IMG/VR virus record: IMGVR_UViG_3300030104_003714
Location: 1-24,590 of that record
DNA from: a virus
DNA length: 24,590 bases
Direction: 5' to 3' (one strand)
Shown: positions 1 through 11,400 of the stretch, in pieces
Position numbering within the stretch: position 1 is the first letter of the stretch
How the letters are laid out: the number at the start of each line of letters is the position of its first letter
Translations under genes and position numbers: made by a program
The notes under the pieces: generated by a model
Seen by the model: the letters and a program-made list of their open reading frames with translations, nothing else
The model's database searches: none
Told to the model about the DNA's origin: nothing

Positions 1-1494
1 ACAGTAAATAGTGGACTTGCTCAATTTGGAACAGTAGATGAACCAATTAAAGTTCTTGAAGGAACTTATCTTACATCGCAATTTGTTGTTGATGGATCTT
101 TAGAGCAAAGATTTATTTTAAATAACTCATCTATTGACACATCTTCAATTGTTGTATATGTAAAAGGTGCTGCAGATCCCGGATTAGGTAAACAGTATAA
201 TTTAATTGATAACATTGTTAATGTTACATCCGCATCTGAGACATTCTTGATACAGGAAGTACAGGATGAGAACTATGAATTGTTATTTGGTGATGGAACA
301 TTTGGTAAAAAAATAGAAGACGGTGCAGTAATTACAGTTCAATATGTTGTTACTTCAGGTAAGGATGGTAATGGGCCATCTGTGTTTACATTCTCTGGTA
401 GTTTTCAAGATTCAAACAATAATATAGTAGTACCAACATCAATACCAAATGTAGATACTATACAGGCATCCTCAAATGGTGGTGACATTGAATCAATTGA
501 CTCAGTTAAATATTTTGCACCTAGACTCTACTCTGCACAGTACAGGGCAGTTACAGCAAGAGATTACGAAAGTATAATCCAAACTGTATATCCTAACACA
601 GAAAGTGTATCAGTCGTGGGTGGTGAAGAGTTAGATCCACCTCAATTTGGTACGGTATTCATTACTATTAAACCAAAGAATGGTGATTTTGTATCTGACT
701 TTGATAAAACACAAATTTTACAGAAGTTGAAGAGTTACTCTTTAACAGGTATTAATCAAAAGATTGTAGATCTACAGGTATTGTATGTGGAAGTTGAATC
801 ATTCATATACTATAATTCGACTGCAGTTGAAAATGTAAATGATCTTAAGACTAAAATTACATCATCTCTTACAACTTACTCTCGATCAGGGGATGTAAAT
901 CGATTTGGTGGTAGATTTAAGTATAGTAAGGTATTGAATGTAATTGATAATATTGATAAAGCAATTACCTCTAACATTACAAGAATACAAATACGTCGTA
1001 ATTTGAATGCACTGATCAATCAGTTTGCTCAGTATGAATTATGTTTTGGTAATCAATTTAATGTAAAGCCTGGTGGATTGAACATTAAGAGTACAGGATT
1101 TAAAATTCAAGGTAATAGTGATACTGTTTATATTACTGATACACCAAATGCAGATTTACTGACTGGAGTTGTCTCTGTAGTTAAAAAGGATTTGGAAACA
1201 GGAACCAATGTTGTTGTGGTTAAATCTGCAGGAACTGTTGATTATATTCATGGTGAGGTTAATTTAACTACAATTAACATTACGGAGACTGAAAAGGCAA
1301 ATAATATTGTCGAAGTACAGGCATTCCCAGAATCCAATGATGTCATAGGATTACAAGATCTATACTTAGATTTTAACATCCCCAGTAGTACCATAAATAT
1401 GGTGAAGGACACTATTACATCTGGTGAGCAAATATCTGGTGTTGGCTATAAGGTAACATCATCCTACTCAAACGGAGAACTAAACAGGTCATAA
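1..1494 (+). CDS. 6: Baseplate wedge subunit gp6 (5' end outside window)
   Basis: The frame is open from base 1, so this is the C-terminal 497 residues of a longer protein; T4 gp6 is about 660 residues. The visible part carries the baseplate-J/gp6 hallmarks. A GDGTFGKKI motif lies near visible residue 95. A conserved block follows with FAPRLYSAQYRAVTARDYE and then a DPPQFGTVFITIKP stretch. In T4, gp6 dimers form the inner ring that joins neighbouring wedges around the hub, together with gp7 and gp53. The gp7-like giant gene begins one base after the TAA, and gp8 comes next, which is T4 order. A TTG at 247 could be read as a start, but the same frame codes plausible protein upstream, so it is internal. 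Family assignment is from remembered signatures and gene order, and is firm. Confidence 0.9.
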   Translation, partial: TVNSGLAQFGTVDEPIKVLEGTYLTSQFVVDGSLEQRFILNNSSIDTSSIVVYVKGAADPGLGKQYNLIDNIVNVTSASETFLIQEVQDENYELLFGDGTFGKKIEDGAVITVQYVVTSGKDGNGPSVFTFSGSFQDSNNNIVVPTSIPNVDTIQASSNGGDIESIDSVKYFAPRLYSAQYRAVTARDYESIIQTVYPNTESVSVVGGEELDPPQFGTVFITIKPKNGDFVSDFDKTQILQKLKSYSLTGINQKIVDLQVLYVEVESFIYYNSTAVENVNDLKTKITSSLTTYSRSGDVNRFGGRFKYSKVLNVIDNIDKAITSNITRIQIRRNLNALINQFAQYELCFGNQFNVKPGGLNIKSTGFKIQGNSDTVYITDTPNADLLTGVVSVVKKDLETGTNVVVVKSAGTVDYIHGEVNLTTINITETEKANNIVEVQAFPESNDVIGLQDLYLDFNIPSSTINMVKDTITSGEQISGVGYKVTSSYSNGELNRS

Positions 1495-1495
1495 A

Positions 1496-2400
1496 ATGAT
1501 AGGAACTGGAATCGAAAAACGTATACAAGTTCAGCAAATAATCGAAAGTCAACTTCCTGAGTTTATACTCTCAGAAAGTCCTAAGACAGTTGACTTTTTA
1601 AAGCAATACTACATCTCTCAGGAGCATCGAGGTGGTGTAGTAGATTTAAGTGACAATCTAGATCAATATATTAAATTAGATAATTTAACACCAGAGGTAA
1701 TTGTTGGTGTTACAACTCTTACTGCAGGTATAACAACTGCAAGTGATACAATTACAGTATCGACAACTAAAGGTTTTCCGAATGAGTATGGTCTTTTAAA
1801 GATAGATGATGAGGTAATTACATATACTGGTATTACAACTAATAGTTTTACAGGTTGTGTAAGAGGTTTTAGTGGTATCACATCATTTACTGATACAAAT
1901 AATCCCGGTGAATTAGTATTCACACAATCAACCACAAGTGTTCATGATGCTAATTCTGTAGTTAATAACCTAAGTGTTCTGTTTCTACAGGAGTTTTATA
2001 AGAAAGTAAAGACTTCTCTAACACCAGGCCTTGAAGATACTAAATTTATATCTGATTTAGATGTTAGTAACTTTATTAAAGAATCTAAATCATTATACCA
2101 ATCTAAAGGAACAGCAGAATCTTTCCGCATTTTGTTTAATGTTTTGTATGGATTGTCTCCAAAGATCATTGACCTAGAAGAATTTTTAGTCAAACCATCT
2201 GGTGCTGAGTATATTCGTAGAGAAATAATATTAGCAGAGGTAATAAGTGGTGATCCAAATAAATTACTTGGACAAACAGTTACAAAATCAGATGATTTAC
2301 AAACTAATGCTTCGGTATCAGAAGTTGAAATAGTAACACGAAATAGAAAGACTTTCTACAAGATTAGTTTATTTGTAGGATTCAATGATAGAAGTGGTAT
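1496..2400 (+). other. gp7-core-like block 1 of the giant protein
   Basis: This encodes residues 1-300. The order FLKQYY, SKSLYQSKGTAESFRILF, GAEY, LLGQTV parallels, from memory, T4 gp7 segments reading FESRSYDFYSTKGIEASYK, GAGTEYDI and LVGQTI. In T4 this part binds gp6 and gp53 in the wedge core. A small beta insertion (about residues 70-130, with LLKIDDEVITYTG then a RGFSGI turn) interrupts it. The alignment was made by eye and needs a profile search. Confidence 0.6.
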
Positions 2401-5400
2401 TAATGGTACATTTACCATACCCGGAAAATCAAAATCAATAGGTAATGTATCTGCAGGATCCTCTGTAATCACCGTAGATTCGACTGTAGGGTTCGGAACG
2501 ACAGGAACAGTAATATCTGGCATAAACACAATTACATACGGTGACAAGACTGTTAACCAGTTCTTAAACTGTACCGGTATTGGATCATCAATTTCAAGCA
2601 CTGATGATGTAAGGGCTGATGAATTTATATTTGGATATGAAGATGGTGATTTAACTAAAAGAGTAGAATTAAGAATAACAGGTGTTTTATCTGATTTTGA
2701 ATTACTAGAAAGAACAGGATCCAGTGTTACCAGTGAAGGTGAGAGAATTACTGTTAAAAATTTAGGAGAAGTAGTACCAAATCCAAGTGTAAACAAAACC
2801 AAAAAAGAAGTATTTTTTAATTCATGGATTTACAATACATCATGTACATTTGAAATTGACTCAATTAATGGATCGACATTCTTACTTAAATCTGACTTTG
2901 ATAAGTCAAATCTAAAAGAGGGTGATAAAGTTGATATTATAAGGAGAGGAACTGAGATTATAGATGTATCCGATGCAGTAATTAAAACCACAAATCCGAC
3001 TGGATTGCAGGATAAGCAATTAATATTAGATAATATTGTAGGATTCACTCCTGCAACAGGTATCAGTTATAATATTCGTAGAAAATTAGATAGGGCTTTT
3101 AGTACTACATCACAATTACAGTTTGGTAATAATGTAATTACATCTAATGTTCAGAATACTTATAATGACGGTGATGAAAATTACTATGTTGCATCTTCAT
3201 CATTACCATCATATGACATTACCGAAACTGTATCAAAGAGTGTTATTCCTAATTCAACAGGAACTTCTCTGCAAGGATTTAATAATGTAACACAAAAATA
3301 TTCAATTATATCATTTGCAACTGATACTGAATTTAGAACAGGTGATGCAATATTCTACAAACCTTCAAGTACACCTTTAACAGGTTTAGAAGAGGGTGTA
3401 TATTACGTTGAAGTATTATCACAGAAGAATCAGATAAGATTATACAGTTCAAGATCATTCATACCAATCTCAGATTTCTTAGAATTTACATCAAGTGGTT
3501 CAGGAAGTCATAGTTTTGTACTTTTACGTCATAAAAACGAACTCATTGGTGTTCAGAAGATACTTAAAAAATTCCCAACTGAAGCAAATATTGAATCTGG
3601 TTTATCGACACCTACAGAACCCGGTTCAACCGGTATATTGGTAAATGGTGTAGAGATAACAAACTACAAATCACTGGATAAAATTTATTATGGCCCACTT
3701 AAAGATGTAAAGGTTTTCAATGGTGGTAGTAATTTTGATGTAATAAATCTTCCAAATATTATATTACCTCAAGTTGCATCAGGTACAACTGCTTTAGTTC
3801 AACCTGTTATTCAAGGAACTCTTAAAGAAGTTCTTGTTGATCAACAAGATTTTGATATTGAAAATGTCTTATCACTTACATTAAGTGGTGGTAATGGAAC
3901 TGGTGCTATATTAAAACCAATTGTATCTAAAAGATTTAGAGAATTATCATTTGATGGCAGAAATTCTGCTACAAGAGGTGGTGTTGATATTGCAAATGAT
4001 CAAATTATTTTTGATAAACCACATAATTTACTTAGTGGTGAACCATTAGTATATAATAATAACAATAATTTATCATTAGGTGTAGGATCATTTAAAGGAT
4101 CTAATACTGATCAAAATAAAACATTATCAAATGGATCAATATATTTTCCAGAAGTAGTTGGCATATCATCAATAAAATTATTTGAAACACTTAACGATTT
4201 TAACTCAGGTATCAATACTGTTGGATTTACAACTGTAAATACTCAGGGTACTCATAAATTCAGATTACTAAACAAGAAAAATCATCTTCGTTCAGTAGTC
4301 ATTGAAAATGCAGGAACAGACTATACTAATCGTAAATTACTTGTAAAACCAGTTAGTATATCAACGATTGAAAATACTGTTAACTTTGTAGATCATGGAT
4401 TCTTAGATGGTGAAGTTGTAGCATATAATTTTGAAGCAGGTGGAGCCACTATTGTTGGTTTATCATCTGCAAATCAGTATAAAGTTATTGCATTAGATAA
4501 TGATACATTTAGAGTTGCTAATGCAGGTGTAGGGGGAACAGACAACTCTGATTATCTCAGAGGTGATTATGTCAAATTTACCAGTGCTGGTACAGGATTA
4601 CAGGAATTTAAATATCCTGAAATTGAATTAAATATTAAAGCAGTATATTCACCAACAACATTTGCACGTAATGGTGATTTAGTTGTAACACCAGTTGTTC
4701 GTGGATCAATTATTAAAAATTATCTGTATGAACCCGGAACAAATTACGGATCAGAAATACTTAACTTTGAGAAAAAACCCGGAGTAACATTACAAAACGG
4801 TAAGCAGGCTGAAATAAGAGCAATTGCATCTGAAGGTAAAATTATTGCAGTAGATATTAGATTTGGAGGAAAAGAATATTTCTCTCCACCTGACTTAGAA
4901 TTTGTCGGAGTTGGATCTGGTGTTGGTGCAAAATTAAGACCTATTGTAACTAATGGTAAAATTACAGATGTAAAAATAGTAAATCCCGGAATAGGTTATA
5001 CAGCAACACCAACCGTAAGAGTCAAACCTGCTGGAAGTGGACAAATATTTGAACCATCAATCAGATCTTTAACAATTAACAGTTTAACTCGATTTGGTGA
5101 TGAAGTATTATTAAGGGAGTCTGATGATAACTTGCAGTATGCAGTTGTTGGATATAATACATCAATTTACTCAACATTATTTGAAGATCCAGATTCAATT
5201 ACAGGACATTCTCCTATAGTTGGTTGGGCATATGATGGAAACCCAATTTATGGGCCTTACGGTTACATTGATCCTGCAGATTCAGATTCAGCAATAGTAA
5301 TTTTAAATACAAGTTATACTCTGAATACAAGTAATGTAACTAATAGACCTACATCTTTTGCAGGTGGTTTCTTTGTTGAAGATCATCAATATGATGATTC

Positions 5401-8400
5401 TGGTGATTTAGATGAAAGTAATGGTAGATTCTGTAAAACACCTGACTATCCAAATGGTGTTTATGCATATTTTGTTGGTGTAAGCACTGGTGCTCAAGGT
5501 AATCTTGATCCTAAGTTCCCATACTTTATAGGTGATAACTATAGATCAAAACCAATTGATGATAACTTCTTAATAGATCAAAATAATTTTGATTTTAATA
5601 CAAGCAAACTTATCAGAAATACCCTTCCATACAAAGTTGCAGATCCAACAGCTGATAATGATTTCCTTATTGAATCAAATGAATCTGTTGAACAAAGTTC
5701 TATTGTAGAATCTGTAACAAGAGGTTCTGTAGAAGGTTTCCAAATTGTTGAATCTGGTAGTGATTTTAAAGTTGGAGATAGTCTAAACTTTGATAATACT
5801 AATTCCTCTGGAGGGGGTGCTAGTGCCTCTATATCAAAGGTAACTGGTAAACCAATTACAAGTGTAGATACAACAGTTCAGACCTATAATAACGTCGTAT
5901 ACGTTAGAGATAGTGCAACTCAAGTAAGTGCTTTCATATCAACATCACATACATTTGCAAATAATGATCAAATCGTTGTTTCAGGTCTATCTACTAGCAT
6001 TCCAAACTTAACTGATTCTCATACTGTAGGTGTTACTTCAGAACAAGTTGTTCTTTATAAGTCTTTAAGTGCAAATTCTTCTGCAGGTATCGTTACTGAC
6101 ATATATGTTTCTAGTATTCCTGATAGAGTATCTGCAGGAAGTAGTATTGGTATTGGAACAGAAAAACTACTTGTACTCAATACATTTAGAGATAGACAGA
6201 TATTAAGAGTTAAGAGAGGTGTTGTAGGTGCAGCAAATACAGCACTTCATGCTTTGTCATCACCAGTTTTCACAGTGCCCCAAAAGTTTACAATACCATT
6301 AGTAACAGCACCTTTTGAATCCAAAGTAAATGATAAGGTATTTTTTAATCCAAAGGAGCAAGTTGGACTAGCATTGACTGCTGGAACTGTCATTGGTATG
6401 GCTAAATCATTCACAACTGGTGAATTATCGAAAGTTATTAGTGTTCCTGCAAAGAGCATCTTCCTACCTAATCATCCATTTGTAAGTAATCAGCAATTAA
6501 CATTTAAAATTCCTAGTGGTGCAGGTGCATTATCCGTTGGTACAGGTGTAACTCAAGCAGTAACTGCTAGTTTTAACTTATCAGATGGTGCTACTGTATT
6601 TGCTAAAAGAATTTCAAGTGATTTAGTAGGATTGTCAACAATTAAAGGTGGAGAGACTATTTTCTTCAAGACATCACCTACTGATAGTTTTGAATACTTA
6701 CTTGAATCTAATTTTACACAAGTAACTGGTAAGGCTCAGGAAATAACAGCACATGTTGCAGTATCAACTTCTCATGGTTTAACTGAATTAGATACTATCG
6801 ATCTTACTTTAGATTCAAACAGGTCTGGTGGAATTGGTATATCAACTTCAGTTATAGTTAAGTATTCTTCATCAGAAGATAAAATTCTTATCAATCCATT
6901 AACTGTAGCACAAACAAATATTGGTGCCGATACAATCTTTAAAGATGATCATGGATTCTCAACTGGTGAAAAAGTATTTTACGATGGTGGAACATCACAA
7001 GCAACAGGTTTATCAACTTCATCATATTTTGTATACAGAATAGATGATAATTCATTCCAACTTGGTGAAACTTTATTTGATGTTCAGAATGAACCCCCTA
7101 AAGTAGTTGGTATTACAACAAATACTGGTGGAAGTGGCCAAGAGTTCTCACTAATTAATCCTTCACTATCAGTTACTAAAAATAATGATTTAGTATTCTA
7201 TGTTTCTGATTCTTCATTAAATGGATTTAAGTTCAATTTATATTATGATAAAGACTTTAAGAATGAATTTGTATCTACTGGATCAACTGAATCATTCTCT
7301 GTTACTAAAGTAGGAACAGTAGGTGTAGGAACAACTGCAACAGTTACTCTTAATTACAAATCAGAAAATCCAATCAACGTTTTCTATACACTAGAGAAGA
7401 CTGGATTTATTAGTACATCAGATACTGACGTTCAGAATGGATCAAGAATCAATTATATTAATAGCGAATATGAAGGAACATACACTGCTTTTGGTGTAGG
7501 AACCACATCATTTAATATATCATTACAAAATGTTCCTGAAAAATTAAATTATGTTCAGACTGAAGTAGATACAATGTCTTATTTGACCAATTCTACATCA
7601 GCATCTGGTGGAGTTGGAAGAATTAACTTAGCATCTGGTGGTTTTGGTTATAAAAAGATTCCCGGAATATCCAGTATAACATCTGTAAATGGTATAAACG
7701 CAAAAATACTTTGCTTATCAGCTAGTGTGAACAAGATAAACAAGGTTCGTATTCTGGATCCTGGCTTTGAGTATCATTCAGATCAAACATTAAGACCAGA
7801 AGCAAGAATATCTCCAACAATAACTCTTATTAACTCAGATGTAATTTCTGAAATACAAGTTATATCTGGTGGTAAAAACTACATCTCAGCTCCTGATTTA
7901 GTTGTTGTTGATCCGGAAACAGGACAATTAACTGATCAAGGTGTTATTGAACTATCATTAAACTCAAGTTCTATTGCATCTGTTAATATTATTAGTTCTC
8001 CAAAAGGATTAAAACCAGTTGAACAAAGAATTAGAACAATCAATAACTCAAATGGTATATCAGTTTCAAGTATATCTGGTATGTCAACAACAACGACAAC
8101 TGGTATTGTAACTTGTACATTAGTAACACCCATAGGTGGATTTGCTCCAGCACCATTTGCTGTAGGTGATCAGATATTTGTAGAAGGTATTCAACTTGAG
8201 TCAACTGAAGGATCCGGTTATAACTCAACAGATCATGGATTCGTATTCTTTACTATAAGTGACTATCAAAATACTAGTCCTGCAAAATTAGAATTTAATT
8301 TAACAGGTATTGGTGTAAGTATTGGTATTGCAAAAACATCTCAAACTAATTATGCAACAATCACTAATTTCAACAATTATCCTCAGTTTAGAACAATTCA

Positions 8401-11400
8401 AAAATCTGCTGAGTTCAGAATCGGTGAGAGGTTAGCAGTTAAAGAAAATAATAACTTTGTATTATCTAATCTATCTGTTCTTGAGAATAATCCTGATGAA
8501 TTTATCAAGATATTTGGTAAGAGAGAATTAGTTGTTGGAGATGAGATAAGAGGTGAGATAACTGGTACACAGGCCACAATCAATTCTATCGCATTAAACA
8601 GAGGAAGATTTGATGTAGATTATGCACTCAGACAGGATCGTGGATGGAATACTGAAGTTGGTAAATTGAGTGAAGATTATCAGGTTTTAGCAGATAATGA
8701 TTACTACCAAAACTTATCATACACAATTCAGAGTCCAATAACCTTTGAAGAAATTGTAGATCCTGTGAATAGACTTGTTCATACTACAGGATTAAAGAAT
8801 TTTGCTGATACTGGTATTACATCAACTGCAAAAAGTGGTATTTCTTCAACATCTGATCTTGTTATTGCAAGAGACCTTGTAAGTGAGGAAAGAGTAGATA
8901 CTATTAACAACTTTGACTTAGTAGTTGATACAGATACACTTATTGGAGGAACTCAATCTAAATTCCTTAAATTACGCAATCAAAAACTTGCAAGTTACAT
9001 TGAGTGTAGAACAAACCGTGTTCTTGATATCGATGATATTAGTTCTCAGTTCTCAAATACAAATAGTTCTCAAAATAATAGAATTGACTTTGCAATAAAT
9101 GAAAATTATGAAAGTTTCTTAATTCAAACTAAAAATCCAACTACAAGTGAGATTCAGGTAGATGAGGTAGTTGTATTCAAAGATAATACTGATACATTTA
9201 CTTTTGAGAAAAACAATATAGGTATTGGAACTCAAAAAATTGTTGATGTTATTGGATTTACAGATTCAGCAACAAGTGATACTTCATTAAGAGTCACTCC
9301 AACAGACCCATTTGACGATGATTTAGATATCAAAGTATATCGTAATACATTCAATAGCACATTAGCTGGTATCAATACACAGAGTGTTGGATTTGTTAAC
9401 TTAGTTGGTGTTGCAAAATCAGTTAACCCAAGCACTACAGTTAGTCTTGTAAGTTCTCCTGTTGGAGTTACATCTGCATTCTATGCAACTGTAGAGGTTA
9501 CTGATGTTGATACAAATGAAAAGAATTTAGTTGATATCTATGCAACTCATGATGGAACAAACTCATACTTCACTGAGTACTATGTTGATAGTGGTGATAT
9601 TGCAAACTTCTCGTCAAACTTTATTGGAACATTCACTTCAAATCTAAGTGGAGGTATTCTTTCAATTGATTTCCAAAATACAGGTATTCATACTGCAATA
9701 CTTAGATCAAAAGCAGTTGGTCTTGGACTTACATCAGTTGGAATAGGAACATTTAGATTTAAAGATACTGCACAATTAGATGGATCTGAAAGAACTGTTA
9801 ATTTACAGTCAAACTTCAAACGTGTAAGTAGCACATCCACAATTGTAGGTGTAGATTCAAACAAATTCAGTACAATTAAGAGTATTGTTAAGGTTGCAGT
9901 AGGTTCAACTATTGCAATACATCAAGTTTTAGCAACTCATAATGGAACTGACACTTCATTAGTTCATTATCCATTCATATCAATAGGAAGTACAGCTGGT
10001 ATCGGTACATTTATTGCAAACTACGCAAACAATAAATTCAATCTTAGATTCAATCCTGATACTGGTGTGTCCGATGCAGAAGTTTCTGCTTACAGTGAAA
10101 TAATATACACAGATCTTGATCTATTCAATGTTCCACCTGATTTAACATATGGTCGTGTTACAGAATCAGTTGCAGTTCGTCAATACAATGCTGTAAATGG
10201 TAATAGAGCAAATAAAACTGAGTTTGAATTGAAGCATGGTGGTGTTCCAATTTTTGCAAAAGTATTTTCACCATCGGATGCTACAAAATTAAATCCTGTA
10301 ACAGGTGTCTTTACTATTAATGATCACTTCTTTAGCACGGGTGAAAAACTTAAGTACACACCGAAGAGTACATTTATCGGTGTTACGGCTGATGCGATGG
10401 AAACATCTGCAGGAACTGATCTTACAACTGATGTATTTGCAATCAATCTAACACAAGATACTTTCAAATTAGCATTGACAAAATCAAATGCTAATGCTGG
10501 AACTGGTGTTACATTTACATCATTAGGAGCAGGAAATGCTCATCAACTTGAAATGACCAAAAAACTTGAGAAGAGTTTGATAAATGTTGATGGATTGATA
10601 CAATCACCAATAGCATTTACACCTGTTAATACTACAGTTACAAATAATGGTGGTAGTATTTCAGCATCAGATGCAATCTTTAGTGTTGCTGGTATTTCAT
10701 CAATTATTGAAGGAGATATATTAGAAGTTGGAACTGAATTGATGAAAGTTACTTCAGTTGGTCTTGGAACAACTGCACTTGGCCCAATATCTGGTAACGG
10801 TGCATTAAACTTAGTTGGTGTTGACAGAGGATCATTAGGAAGTACAGCAGCATCACATAATGATTCAACTGCGATTCGCAAATTTAAGGGATCATTCAAT
10901 ATAGTTGATAGTAAAATACACTTTACAGATGCTCCTAAAGGAACAAACTTTGCAGCACAAGATCCATCAAGTTTACCATTCCCAAGATCTGATTTCCACG
11001 GTAGAGTCTATCTTAGAAATGATTACACAAATAATAGAATCTTTGATGATATATCAGATGGATTTACTGGAATTGCTGCAACACACATAGTTAAAGTTGG
11101 TGGAGCAAATACAACTGGTATTCAAACTGGTGGTAGTATTGTTCTTCTAAATGGAATATTCCAAACACCAACAACAGATAATAATCAAGGAAATAATTAT
11201 GATTATATCTCAGATGCTAGTGCAGGTATTACAACAATCGTATTTACAGGTATTACATCTACAGACGGTTCAAAAATTGTTAGCGAATCTGATATTAACT
11301 TAAATCAGTTACCTAGAGGTGGAATGATAGTTTCACTTGGATCAACTGGTGGTTTAGGTGTTGCTCCTCTTGTAGGTGCTGCTGTGACAGTGGTTAAGAA

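Noticed and set aside
1391-1398. CATAAATA near the end of gp6 as a third late promoter
   Set aside because: It differs from TATAAATA at the first base, lies about 100 bases inside the coding sequence, and fits ordinary codons.
247-1494. A 415-residue gene starting at TTG 247
   Set aside because: The frame is open from base 1 and codes matching gp6-type protein upstream, so 247 is internal and the real start is outside the window.
4049-4072. AAT/AAC run coding five asparagines as a slippage or phase-variation tract
   Set aside because: It is imperfect, in frame and short; a similar Asn run occurs in gp8. It fits simple low-complexity linker sequence.
10543-10899. 118-residue open frame on the - strand
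   Set aside because: It is a shadow of the giant gp7-like gene with no independent support.
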